Shown here: positions 47,250-58,873 of the stretch, in pieces
How positions within the stretch are numbered: position 1 is the first letter of the stretch
How the letters are laid out: each line of letters opens with the position of its first letter
NCBI GenBank assembly: GCA_028023455.1
Contig: JAQFVV010012416.1
Coordinates: forward strand, 1,419,767 to 1,483,766
Direction of reading: 5' to 3'
Origin: Epiperipatus broadwayi
Lineage: Eukaryota; Onychophora; Udeonychophora; Euonychophora; Peripatidae
Length of the DNA stretch: 64,000 nt
Program-made: the position numbers and the translations under genes
Notes under the pieces: generated by a model
What the model saw: only the letters and a program-made list of their open reading frames with translations
Told to the model about the DNA's origin: nothing
Database searches by the model: none

Positions 47250-48095
47250 GCAAATTCATGCATTAAGACAATAAAAAAACTTTTACCTTTATTATTATAG
47301 TAATTTGACTGCCCTCTTACAAGTATTTCTGGCTTTATTTTAAGATTTTGTTAGAGCTCTCTTGGCTTGCTTCTGCTGCTAAGATTGTCACAGGTGAAAA
47401 TCCTATATGTTAATTTATAAATGTGAATTACAAGCAAAAAGCAGAACATGAAAACAAAAAAAAAAATTTATTCGCTCAGAAGAGAAAATTAGAATAGATA
47501 AACATATCACTCTCAAATAGTTACTGCCACTGCCACAGCAAGCAGCTCCAGTGGCACTAGTTTCATGCAGCATTGATAAAAACAAATGAATCTCAGCAAA
47601 ACTTGCGGAAATCAACCAAATATGACATTTCTAACACTGCTATAATTACCAGATTCTTTGAATAGATTCTCAAGCATTGTTTAAAATAATCCTTTTTAAA
47701 AATTGCTTAATTAGTTGTATTTACATAATAATTATGAACAATATTGAATGATTGTTATATTATTGATATTTTCAAGGCCAAATTTAATCTTTTTTTTTCT
47801 GGGTGCTACAGTGCTTATGGATCAGCTGCCACTGATTCTAAAAACTGTTTTTAGCTATATTAATGCAATTAACACTAGTATTAAAGTCTAATCTACTCTC
47901 CATATAAGATCACAGTTGGCTGGAGAAAGTGAATTCGTTTTTCACCTGCAACTTAAATTACATTGATATTAAAGAACACTGCATTAATACAGCTAGCAGT
48001 TGAAATTGTATTGCCCTGATTATTACACATATTGTATTTGGTTTTTTAAACCATAGAGATATGTAATAATAGATTGTATTACTAAACAATTCTTA
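47250..48095. other. AT-rich stretch, nothing recognised
   Basis: No supported feature. Confidence 0.3.
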
Positions 48096-48096
48096 A

Positions 48097-48287
48097 AAAA
48101 TATATATTAAGGTCATAACCTTAAGACTATGCACCTAAAATGTGACAGTAGGGACCTCTACAAATCTAAACACAAGATTAACAATTTGTCTTTTAAAATC
48201 ATTAATCTTGTGTTTAGATTTGTAGAGGTCCCTACTGTCGCATTTTAGGTGCATAGTCTTAAGATTATAGCTTTAATATATATTACT
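48097..48287. repeat. near-perfect hairpin, MITE-like
   Basis: About 80-base arms: CTTAAGACTATGCACCTAAA... CACAAGATTAA and the inverse TTAATCTTGTGTTTAGATTT... TAGTCTTAAG, with two or three mismatches, around a 20-base spacer. Outer flanks (TATATATTAAGG / TTTAATATATA) continue the inversion. No protein, no hammerhead core. Probably a small foldback DNA element. Confidence 0.85.
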
Positions 48288-48289
48288 TA

Positions 48290-49860
48290 CGTAATGAGTA
48301 TGAGCTTTATAAATTAGTAATTCTTAAAAAAAAAACAAAAAAACAGGAAAATAAACAATAACAAATTTTTAAATTTCACTGAAGATGTTTATTAAAGACT
48401 TGCAAAGAAAAAAAATGATGAAAATACAACAAAATTGCGAAGTTAATAATGTTTCAAGATCACATGACTTTTAACTTCCTTTGTATAGTAAAAGTATAAT
48501 ATCTTTAGTCATTTTACAACAAATAATAAAAAACAAAAACATAACAGTATTGCATTTAACATAAAGAATATAAATTCTGATATCAAAGAAATAATGATAG
48601 TCAGAAAAATATCTTTTCTCCTCCTTACTGTATTCATTTTTCTTTATTTTTGTTTTAGAATCATAACTTGATGAAATAAATATATGACTGCAAGAATAAT
48701 TTATTCAAAGGAAAAAAGTAAGAATTGATCACACAAAATTACAAAATAAATAACTTACCATATGAATATGTTAGAAAGATTTAATTAATTAAAATGAAAT
48801 CAGCTACTATGATGAATTTACTTGTATCTATTTACAACATGGTTGATTGTTTAATAATTTATCAAAAGTAGCAAATTGAATGATATGAATTTGGTTATTT
48901 TAAGAAGTAATAATAAAAAAGTAAAAATGTAATTTTCTTTTGGTACTAGTGCAAAAATCACATTGGTCCTGAATACATTGCTTTTGGCAACTCTTCAAGG
49001 CTAAGGCTCATCTGATATTGGAGAAGGAATACCCGGATCCACTTCCTTATTTGGAAGACAGCATCCTCTTTCCTGATGCAGCTTCGAGTTTGAGAGGTTG
49101 GAAGAATCAAAGAAAGGACATAGGTCCTTTTCTAAATGAATATTACTTTTGAATTGAGTCCTCTCTGGAATGTATAGATTGCATCCAATTTTTGAACTGA
49201 AGATATGTTTATGGAAGAAGGTTTTAGACGTCATCTTCGATGGAATTTTCATTTACTTTTATAGTGTTGTGGACTAGTGTATTTAATAAATATAAAGTCT
49301 GATCTAATTTTTTATCCATGGAATTTATCTGAAAAAAAAAAAAAAAAACAACAAACAAATAAATACTTATATTACAAAATACCGCTGCACAAATATGATC
49401 AATTAAACATAAATATTAAAAATATATATTTCTAAAGTAAAAACATAAATACAAAAACTTGTTATTGTTTTTCACTTTCTTTCATTTCTTGTATTATCTA
49501 TCAATGTCAAATGTTTAGTCTGAACAAGTTAGTGAGTATTTAAAAAAATTATATATATATAAAAGAGACCCAAAAATAGCCAGAATCATTCTCTGATATG
49601 TATCTCTGTTGTGGTATATATTTTTGCTGTTAGATACTTCTTGCAGGAACCCTTCTGCATCAATTTTCCAAATCACATGGACGTGTGAAATTGTGGGTCC
49701 ACATAGCACTTTTTTTTAAAAGTATGTTTCATATATTTGTCTTTTTTTTTTTTTATAATAGCTGAAATGATCGAATTAATGCTGATTTTTTTTTATTTTA
49801 TGCAAATGGCATTTTTCTCTCAGATTTAGTTTGTAAAGGTCAGACATTTTATCTGCCAAT
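48290..49860. other. AT-rich stretch without supported genes
   Basis: Two short minus-strand frames (49252-49001, 83 codons; 49709-49515, 64 codons) are less AT-biased than their surroundings, but lack recognisable domains and clear splice sites. Confidence 0.25.
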
Positions 49861-49864
49861 TCTA

Positions 49865-50222
49865 AAATATTTATGTGATGCATTAAAATGTAAACTTCCG
49901 GTTTTGTGCAAAGAAAAGAGTGCAAACTCCACCCCAATAGTGTCATTTCGCAAAGCCTTGAGTGTAAAATAATTTTAAATTAAATTCAGCATGATCCAGC
50001 TTATCTACCACCATATTTGCCTGATCTCACTTCGTGCAATTTTTTTAAAATCTCTCGAATCAAAAAATGGATCTTTTTTTTTTTTGCAGATTTAGAACTG
50101 GGGGGGAGGGGAGTGATGGAGGCATTAAAATGCATCACCTTGCAAGTATTTCTGGACTACTTTGAAAAGTGACAAATTAGTTTAGACCAGTGCATTGCAT
50201 TAAATAGACTATACTTTTTAAA
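49865..50222. repeat. dispersed repeat R1, copy 2
   Basis: Diverged copy of 25-350 in the same orientation (shared AAAGCCTTGAGTG, TTAAATTCAGCATGA, GTGATGGAGGCATTAAAATG-like blocks and CAGTGCATTGCAT). A poly-T and a GGGGGGGAGGGG run are inserted. Confidence 0.6.
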
Positions 50223-50256
50223 GCAATTCTATTTGCAACACATATATATTATTACA

Positions 50257-50345
50257 AAATTCCAGTTATTCTTGGATTCCCCTGTATATATATATACAAC
50301 ATATTATAGTTATTCTTGGATTCCCCTGTATATATATATACAACA
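50257..50345. repeat. tandem duplication, about 48 bp
   Basis: AGTTATTCTTGGATTCCCCT plus TATATATATATACAAC occurs twice in a row with an AT-rich linker. Confidence 0.85.
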
Positions 50346-50872
50346 AATTAACACCTTACTTACCAATTAATTGGTCTTTTATTATTTTTATTTATAATTT
50401 GCCAAACTTCATTTTACCATTATTTTCATCTGACTGGAGACATGTTTGATCTATCTCTTGAAAATCACTTTCCATTGAATTTGTTCTGCTAGCTTATTAT
50501 ACTCTTTATTTTCTTTTACTTTTCTATTTTCAGTAATTTAAGTATACTATCTAGTCATTATAAGTCTCATATTATCCGACATCTTTCTGTACTAACTATG
50601 ACAATGGACGGAATTGTACGTTTGTGCAACCACATTTCAATCCACTAATTATATGCACTGCAATTCTGATTTTCATTTTTTCTATAACTCTTTATTCTTG
50701 ATTTTTCTCTCTCTATTTTTTTTTTTTTCGAAGTAGAAAGTTCATGCTTCTTGGGGGATTGCAAAAGATGAGGATATTATAAAACAGACATTTCTTTTTT
50801 CTTTACATTTTATTCTATGTCTTCTAAAATACAACTTCTGAAAACAAGGCAAATTCAATTCTTCGGATATAT

Positions 50873-51054
50873 ATTATGTGAAATAAACCACTAAACATCA
50901 CATGATCACCATCTCTTATGCTAGCACATAACTGTTATTAAACAGGCAAAACTCCCCATACAATAGGATGCCTTCTGGCATCCATTGATTACTCTGGTTG
51001 GCACAGGGTGGCACTACTGTATGGGGAGTTTTGCCTGTTTAATTATGTGAAATA
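50873..51054 (+). mobile_element. minimal family B foldback with perfect 13 bp TSD
   Basis: ATTATGTGAAATA at 50873-50885 and 51042-51054 flanks a 156-base insert. It starts AACCACTAAACATCACATGA, contains AAACAGGCAAAACTCCCCAT and ends with the inverse, TTTTGCCTGTTTA. The centre GGATGCCTTCTGGCATCC is itself a palindrome. No ribozyme. It defines the family B termini most clearly. Confidence 0.9.
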
Positions 51055-51585
51055 TTTATTTTCTTGACTTATCTTTTATTACTGCTCTGCCTTATTAACA
51101 ATACACTTATTTTACTTTTTATAATTTTTGTAAATTGTGCTACATATATAAATATACAAGTTAAAATGCATATCTATGTTTAAAATGTATACTATACAAG
51201 TTTTGACATGATTCCAAATTCCAATATCCACCCAAAAGTTTGAAAACAAATGCTATAGATAATGAATGGGATGACTATATTTACCATGTTTAATTCCATA
51301 ATCTTCATTGTATGGACTTTATTTTTGAAATGAATAAAAAAGATATGATAATTATAATAGAAATTAATGTTTTGATGAACTAAAACCACTTGTCATAATT
51401 CTTTTTTGCCAACAGACGGCAATAACTTTATGATTATGGGACTCAGGAGACTACACCAAACAGGATCTCTAGCAGATTCAAAATTTTGTCAACTTCCTTA
51501 TATTCATTTTAAATTTATGAATAATAGTATAAACAAACTTGGAAATATGTAAAAGTAATAATACATTTTGAGTAATAATATTATA
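51055..51585. other. AT-rich stretch, nothing recognised
   Basis: No supported feature. Confidence 0.3.
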
Positions 51586-51589
51586 TAGG

Positions 51590-52145
51590 GGTTTTTAACT
51601 CAGACTTTCACATGATCCTCAATCATCCAAGCTATCTCATACTGTGATACACTTGATCAGACATTAGTGCCAACCTTCTCATCCTACTCACACTGACCAC
51701 AAGACACTCTGCAGACCTTAAAGAAGATCTGCCCATCCCTCATATATGTATGTAAATGGAGTATGTCCTGTACATGAGAAGTCAGAGTGACTTGTGGGAC
51801 ATGAGGTAGAATGAAAAGGTTGGCACTAATGTGAGCTTTGGACATTCCGATCTTCAGATTTTCAATGAAATGGATGGCTGAAGAGTTGTGGGGGTGAAGT
51901 AGTTTGAAGCCTGTCCATTAAAGTATGAAGATTGGCTATCTTAATATAAGATGAGCTTTGATAGTATATATGTGTGGAAATGATAATCTGAATCAACTGA
52001 CAAGTGCTGGTTTAGCATGAAATATGCATATTAGTGATTATTTATATTTTCAACATGTGTGTGATCAAGTGTATAAGCAGTATGAGATAGCATGGATGGT
52101 TGAGGGTTGTGAAAGTCTGAGCTCAAACGCCCTATATATTACACA
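51590..52145 (+). mobile_element. family A retrozyme foldback
   Basis: A short inverted arm (51590-51720: TTTTTAACTCAGACTTTC..., GATACACTTGATCAGACA, TGCCAACCTTCTCATCCTA) precedes a plus-strand unit from about 51745 to GAGCTCAAACGCCCTATATA near 52140. Both outer ends stop at the CCCTATATA side of the tRNA-like block, as in the 17.1-18.1 kb copy. Confidence 0.75.
51982..52042 (+). ncRNA. hammerhead relic, family A (52.0 kb)
   Basis: Stem I GATAATC/GATTATT, stem II TGCT/AGCA and GAAA (52019-52022) are kept, but CTGATGA has become CTGACAA (51997-52003). Loss of the invariant G8 should abolish cleavage. Confidence 0.7.
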
Positions 52146-52187
52146 TATTTGTCCAGGTATGAAAAAACCTGTATTGTAGAGAAGAAT

Positions 52188-52315
52188 GATATTATATAGT
52201 ACATAGTAAATCATACTAATAATCTGGAGTTTGAATCCAGGGTAGGTAAAACTTGATTATTTTTTTTTTCCAGATTCTAATAAAGCTTAATTTTTTTTTT
52301 TTTTTTTCAGGTGGC
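52188..52315 (+). repeat. possible tRNA-like SINE fragment with T-rich tail
   Basis: CTGGAGTTTGAATCCAGGG (52223-52241) forms a T-arm with stem CTGG/CCAG and a B-box core, preceded by TATAGTACATAGTAAATC, which may be an A box. T-rich runs follow. No TSD identified. Confidence 0.35.
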
Positions 52316-52329
52316 CAATTTAACTATTT

Positions 52330-54840
52330 AATATTGGTCACTAAATAGATAATGGTCTATTTTTCACTAAAGAATAAAACAATTTTGGAAAATAGTTCAA
52401 ACCCTCATCACTTGGCAAATTACAAGACTATTACTCCCCACCCTCCCGGTCTTCTGGGAAGGCTATTGGAGAGATTTATATTCTATAACGAGCTATTTAA
52501 AGATTTGTTTTTGCAAAACAATAAAATAAAATAAAAATTTTAATTTCAATTAAATGATTAATAACATGTGTTTCAGATTTAGGAAATTAACAGAGCTAAA
52601 CTGTGATCATGTGATTTAGGAAATTGTGGAGTAAAATAATATTTTCCCTTTTATTTATTTTTTGAGCTTAGTAATTAGTAAAAAAAAAAATGTTTTTCTT
52701 TTTTAGTTTTGACTTAGAAATAAGAGGTGCATCAGGTAAAGCCACCTTTAGTATCACATTTTAAAAATACCTTGTACTTATAATGCAATATGAAGCCTAA
52801 TTTCTAAACCAGCTGCTGAATCATAGAACTTGATACCTAAGCCTCAGTTGACAGAATCAAGTTGCAACTAGTACGTTATGCTTCTTTTCACTATCACTTC
52901 CTTATGATTTTAAAAAATACTGCTTCTATGAAGAATAACACGATGTAACCTATGGAAACCTAAAACCTTCAAGTCAGAATAATGTTCAAGCTTTGGAACA
53001 CACAAGTAATCTCCAAATGTAAAAATAATTCCATTATCCTGCCATCTGTAAATCTGGTGTGCATATTGCCAGTTTGGACATTTATCATGAATATTTTATA
53101 ATTACATACACGCACATTTTCAAATGTATATACATAAAAGACATTCACACATAAATGGTAAAGCAACATTTAAATAGCCAACTGCAGAACAAAGGGCTCT
53201 CTATTATCCTGCTTATAGGAATAAGCGAAAAAGGCAGAAGTCATAAGGTTTGTCAAATGAGGGACCTAACTTCTAATTAAAACTAAATAGCTATCAATTT
53301 ATGACCAACCTTGGAAGGCTAGTTTGGTTGGTTGTGGGCAGCTACCTGTAATAGAAATTTGTTTAAAATTTTACTAACCCAGATATAAATCCAAGTTATG
53401 GTAGTGTTAAGCAGATGTGTTATCCTTTACCAAGAGGGTGTTTACATACACATAGTTCAATACCTTACCAGTATTTTTCTGAACATTTATAATCAGGTAT
53501 TCTTGTGAATCAGTATTCTCTAAAATAATTTACTCTGTTTAGTCTACAAAATAATAATAGTGTTATACATAAGTTCAGAATTGTTCTTCCCTGAAAAGCC
53601 AATAACTAATCTTTGTGCATAGATATAGTCCTAAACCATCTGACATTCATCAATAACTCAAACATACAAGAAATGCCTATGGGAATCAAAGAAGTGTTCA
53701 TAACACAGGTGTTAAAAGAAAACAGAAAAACATATTGTATGTCAAAAAGTGAAAGGTGGCTACAGACAATATAAAACCAAAGTCACTAAAACATTAAATA
53801 ACTGAGCTACTGTCAGATCTAATCATCCTAATTTCAAAAACATAGGATGTTTTTTAATCTGATTGCTAGCTTAGATAGTATAGTAAGGTAAAGGTGGCTA
53901 TTAAATGCAAGAATGTAAAATCCTGCTCCTCACTTAAGACATTCTCTAACTAGAAACGATTATAAGATTTGTATGTAGTAATACTATGTAGTTCTGATGA
54001 TTCAAGTTTACAACAGATAGACGGCTTTAAAATAGACAAAATTTGGGTGATATTACAGCTGATAATCAGGTATTAATTATAAGCAAGGAATTCACGTATT
54101 ATTTTTATTCATATACACACACAAATTGAAAAATGTCAGTGTATATATATTTCAGTGTTTCTTTATTTACTTCAGCATGTTATGACATGTATAATACACT
54201 AAGGAATAATGTTTTACGGGAGAGATGTTGAAGTACCCTCCCTCCCTTACCCCTTTCCCACCAACCCCTTTCCGCCAATGTTGTAGAATTTGAATAGTAG
54301 TTGTTAAAAAAAAATTATCATCATCGATATTTTAGTACTATTTGTAATGGTAAATAAAAATTTAAACAGTCCACTGCAAGAGGAAGCCTCTCCTACAACC
54401 CCTGACTGAATACTAGAGTCATCACTCCATCTAGGATACCTGTTGGCTGAACTGTCAGATAATGAGGGCTTGAATATTTTTCAGACTTTGTTTTACCATC
54501 TATCTAAGAATAACAAAATATACATTTATTCATTAATATTAGATGATTAATTGCTTTATACTTCGATCAGCTATCTAAAAAAAAAGTCCCAAGTCTGATT
54601 TAAACCTGAAAAAATATCTCAATTCAAATACACTTCATAGGCATGTGCTGCCACCACATCTGGTAAAAGTGGATTTTCAAAGGAAGTAGAAAAGTAGTCA
54701 TATAAAATTAGAAAAAGGAGAAATTGGCTGCTCACAATTCTGTAAAATGAATAAACTCATGCATGCCACTACTCAGTTGTTTACTAAGCAAAATAATTAG
54801 CCTATGCTTCTTTTAATATCTTCTTACTAAGAGTAAAAAA
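52330..54840. other. long stretch without recognised features
   Basis: AT-rich, slightly less repetitive than the rest. The only note is ATCTAGGATACCTGTTGGC near 54429, which recurs at 55169. No gene, RNA or transposon recognised. Confidence 0.35.
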
Positions 54841-54959
54841 TATATTATGATCATCATTTATGATAGTTTGTTTACTGCTACTTACTCTTGAATCTCAATG
54901 TTGGAGATAGACCATAAGCTAATATAGACTTCAGGAGTGATAAATTATCCCCAAGGATG

Positions 54960-55150
54960 ATCAGGAGCAAACTTTATTTGTAGCACTGCAGTTCTGCCAC
55001 CTATACTAAGCTCGAATAATCAATAGAAGTTAGGCAGTAATGTTCGTTAAAATCTATATGCAGTGCTACCATATCTATATCTTTACATTAGTTTCTGATT
55101 TATGGCCTTCATCATTGAGGAGCTTTGGATTTGAAAAGAACAGAAGAAAT
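54960..55150 (-). mobile_element. strongly diverged family B retrozyme
   Basis: Blocks CAGTTCTGCCACC, GAATAATCAATAG and a minus-strand ribozyme relic (CTCCTCAATGATGAAGG, then CAGAAACTAATG) near 55085-55130. CTGATGA has changed to ATGATGA and GTC is lost. Confidence 0.55.
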
Positions 55151-55694
55151 AGGTATTATAAAGCACTTGATCTAGGATACCTGTTGGCGGAACTGGTGCA
55201 GTTTGTTATTGAACAGCATTGTGCAAGATGAGATCATGCCAAGTCTTTTTTTTGTTTTTATTACTGCTTGATCATAGCAATCTACTGCTAAGTTAACCTA
55301 AAATGACACACCCTTGTTAATAAAACTATTATACAGGTAACCAGATATAGCTCAATGGGTCTATTTGTACTACTAGCTTAAGATAAACATTTCTACACTT
55401 TCTCAATCCATAATCCTTTACAAGAGTGAATGTATCATTTCACTTTAAAAACAAAATTATTAAGGACTAGTACTGGCTTTGTAGTAGAATGACTTGCTTG
55501 TGAGCAAAATTTATTGTGTTTAATCCCTGTAAGTGAAAAAATTAGATTGCTGATGTTAGATGGAAGTCTAGATTGATTAATCACAGAACAGTCAGAACTA
55601 CCTGACAAAAAAAAACAAAAGACAATCAACGGGTATAGATAGATCATTTTCAATAGTCAATCTACTGTGATATGTAATGGGTTCGATAACTTTT

Positions 55695-56055
55695 ATACTG
55701 CTATTCAAAAAAGTATGGAGAGATGCATGTTGGGAGTAACAAGAAGAAATCCAAAACACAATATATGGTTAAAAAAACAAACAAATGTTACTGACCTCAT
55801 TGAAAAAATTAAAAGACTGGAGTTGGGCTGGATATATTGCTAAAAGAGATGATAATAGATGGACAATTGAAATCTTAACTGGGTTCCAAGAGATTGTAAA
55901 AGACCCAGAAAGAGACCACATGTGAGATGGATGGATGAAATAAGAAAGTGTACAGGAGTAATATGGAGAAGAGAAGCTAAAGACCGAAGAAGATGGATCG
56001 AACTTGGAGAGACCTTTATCCTACAGTGGATTGATAATGGTTGATGATGATGATT
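55695..56055 (+). pseudogene. RTE-like LINE 3' end, second plus-strand copy
   Basis: Frames read ERCMLGVTRRNPKHNIW, a WAG-like block, RRDDNRWTIEILTG, RWMDEIRKCTGVIWRREAKD and RRWIELGETFILQWIDNG, then stop and GATGATGAT at 56045. It matches 38000-38362; several single-base changes break the frame. Confidence 0.85.
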
Positions 56056-56059
56056 CAGA

Positions 56060-57408
56060 AATTGAGATTAAGCAAAGGGCAAACTAATTTTTCGTTTAAT
56101 ACTTTCTTCTCTAGTCATTCCACTTGCTTTCAGGTAGAAAACTTAAACTCTATTTTGCAAATATTAATTAAGCAGTATAGTAGCAAGCGTGAGGGCTAAA
56201 AATTCAAGGATTTATGCTTGTACGTCTTATTTGATCTGAAGAACGACAAACAATTCATTTTTTTTCTACTATCTTAATTAATATGATGTCTGTAACATAC
56301 AGATCATTAATGCTAATTATCATCTTACGTTTTACCATTTGTATTTTAAAATTACCTTTATTACCTACCATAGTTCTTTCTTTTATAAAAATTAGAAACA
56401 AGATAATATCGCGAAAACAAATTTTTTTTCACTTTTTAATAATTCATTTTATATATGACACACATATATATAAAATAATAAACTTAATAATTTTTAATTT
56501 TCAACAGAACACATATATAAACTTTGGTAACACTTTTCTTTTACAAGATGTCACTAATTTGTTAGTCATACAAAACAGTGACTTTCTTATAACTAAAACA
56601 TTCCGTCAAAGTATTCCCCAGAATGACGACTGTCTTTAATGATGCAGACATATGCCAGACATCTACAATCACAGTGTCTTTCAGAGCATGTGATGAACAT
56701 TTGAATTGAGGGTTAGGCCACGTGACAGATGTTACACGAGGAAAACTGACCACTTCTGTTTAAATTTAGACTTTTAAATCAAAATCAGATGTCACGTGAC
56801 CTGAAAACTCACCTGTTTGCTGGAAGCAAGAAATCAGCTGGTTGTTAAATATAATTTCAAAATCCTCCCTATGGACCTTTTAAAAATTAAATTTTCTATC
56901 TTGCAGGTTTGCCACTGGCGATTCCAGTAATCTTTTTATTTAAAGTACTTGTAGTAACTGAAGTGAATTTTTGCAGTTAAGAGTCAGTTATAAAAAGCTG
57001 CAATAAAATAGTCACACATACTCAATAGACATTTATCGTAATATATCATGACAAAATTTTTAAAAAATTATATTAGAATTTCAGCAAAGTTAATATCTTA
57101 GAACAAAATCATTAGAACTTGCTTTGCATTATTATTATTTTTTCTTTGCTAAAACAAAAACTGAGATTAGAGACTAGGACTAAATGCACTAAAAGCAAAT
57201 AAATAATACACATAAAAAAACAAAATGTAATTGACCGTATCTTTTAGATAATGGCGGTGATTATTCATATTTTATGTTTCAAAGAATTTTATTAAACAAA
57301 TATTATATAGATTTACAAAAAAATATTTCATTCTGTTACATGGGCAATCATGTGAACTTTGGAACTGGTTCTAAATTTTAAATTAAATTGTATTTTGCAG
57401 TTTATATA
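56060..57408. other. AT-rich stretch, nothing recognised
   Basis: A 118-codon plus-strand frame (56283-56639) is Ile/Phe/Leu-rich and looks like chance AT coding. No supported gene. Confidence 0.3.
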
Positions 57409-57411
57409 ATC

Positions 57412-57737
57412 TTTGTTTCAAGGTGATTCTGTCATAGGTTTGATGGTTATCTTATGAGTGACCATGTTGCTGCTGCAATGTCTGGAGGGCTAATCTTGTA
57501 ATCCCGTTCTTTTATTTGTTGAAGTTTTTTTGTAAATGTGGCTGGATGTCTTCTTGTATTGTTATCAAATGTAAATGAGCATCTCGTGCACCGGTATGCA
57601 TATAGTAGAAAAATTATTGCTCGTATTGTTGGGGTAGAGTTTTTTTAAAAAAGGATTGTAATATGTCTATTGATATATTCTTCCTTTGGTATGTTTCTGT
57701 TAATAGTTTATTGGTAGGTTTCTCTTAATAGTTTAAG
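57412..57737 (-). pseudogene. LINE copy 3, ORF2 C-terminal end (left half)
   Basis: Clearly related to the first LINE at 2050-2330: GTGACCATGTTGCTGCTGCAA aligns with the stop-proximal region, and the block around GTGGCTGGATGTC with GTGGCTGGGTGC. On the minus strand it encodes the last part of ORF2. It is cut at 57737 by the family B array and resumes at 60308. Confidence 0.8.
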
Positions 57738-57905
57738 TATATTAGATAAACCATTAAGCATCACATGATCACATTTCCTATACTAGCACATTAATTGTTG
57801 ATAAACAGAGCAAAACTCTCCATACAGTATTGCTACCTGTGCTAAACAGAGTAATCAATGGATGCCAGAAGGCTTGTGCATAAAATCCCTATCTAATGCC
57901 TACTC

Positions 57906-57964
57906 ATCCAATATCCCCAGACTAGTTTCTGGCTTGTGACCTTCGTCAGTGAGGAGCTTTGGAT
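57906..57964 (-). ncRNA. type I hammerhead ribozyme, family B unit 1
   Basis: Minus strand: outer stem I ATCCAA/TTGGAT, internal loop AGC opposite TA, inner stem TCCTCA/TGGGGA, CTGACGA (57949-57943), GAAA (57929-57926), helix III of two pairs (AC/GT) with loop TA, triplet GTC, cut after C at 57920. Stem II, normally GGC/GCC, has one change (GTC/GCC) here. Confidence 0.85.
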
Positions 57965-58358
57965 CTGAGAGCACTGCATCTAGATCTTAGGATCTAATGC
58001 AACCCTCTAGCAACCACCTTTTATCTCTACTAACTACAAAACTATGAGAATGAAATTGAAAACACAAAAAATATTTTCAATCTAAGCTCAATAGCTTATA
58101 TAGTCATATGGGTTTGAACTCTTCAGCACCCACACATTTTGGTGTCTTTGGCCATTTTACAACAATAGCCACCACTATTCTATAAGGCAGGATTGGTGTT
58201 AAACCATTAAGCATCACATGATCACATTTCCTATACTAGCACATTAATTGTTGATAAACAGAGCAAAACTCTCCATACAGTAATCCCACCAGTGCTAAAC
58301 AGAGTAATCAATGGATGCCAGAAGGCTTGTGCATAAAATCCCTATCTAATGCCTACTC

Positions 58359-58417
58359 ATCCAATATCCCCAGATTAGTTTCTGGCTTGTGGCCTTCGTC
58401 AGTGAGAAGCTTTGGAT
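58359..58417 (-). ncRNA. hammerhead ribozyme, family B unit 2
   Basis: As unit 1 with intact GGC/GCC stem II and CTGACGA (58402-58396), but the triplet is ATC, so the second helix III pair (C opposite A) is lost. Probably slow or inactive. Confidence 0.75.
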
Positions 58418-58814
58418 CTGAGAGCACTGCATCTAGATCTTAGGATCTAATGCAACCCTCTAGCAAACACCTTTTACCTCTACTTAACTACAAAACTATG
58501 AGAATGAAATTGAAAACACAAAAAATATTTTCAATCTAAGCTCAATAGCTTATATAGTCATATGGGTCTGAACTCAGTTCAGCACCCATACATTTTGGTG
58601 TCTTTGGCTCTTGTACAACCATAGCCACCACTATCCTATTAGGCAGGATTGGTGTTAAACCATTAAGCATCACACAATCACATTTCCTATACTAGCACAT
58701 TAATTGTTGATAAACAGAGCAAAACTCTCCATACAGTATTGCCACCTGTGCTAAACAGAGTAATCAATGGATGCCAGAAGGCTTGTGCATAAAATCCCTA
58801 TCTAATGCCTACTC

Positions 58815-58873
58815 ATCCAATATCCCCAGACTAGTTTCTGGCTTGTGGCCTTCATCAGTGAGGAGCTTTGGAT
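58815..58873 (-). ncRNA. hammerhead ribozyme, family B unit 3, canonical core
   Basis: Minus strand CTGATGA (58858-58852), stem II GGC/GCC, GAAA, helix III AC/GT and GTC, cut after C at 58829. All invariant bases are present. Confidence 0.87.

Noticed and set aside
49001-49252. 83-codon minus-strand frame with balanced composition
   Set aside because: Starts with ATG and looks protein-like, but has no recognisable domain and no neighbouring exon; not enough to call a gene.
49515-49709. 64-codon minus-strand frame resembling an exon
   Set aside because: No convincing acceptor or donor and no family recognised.
56283-56639. 118-codon plus-strand frame
   Set aside because: Ile/Phe/Leu/Asn-rich with repetitive AT codons, as expected by chance in this base composition.
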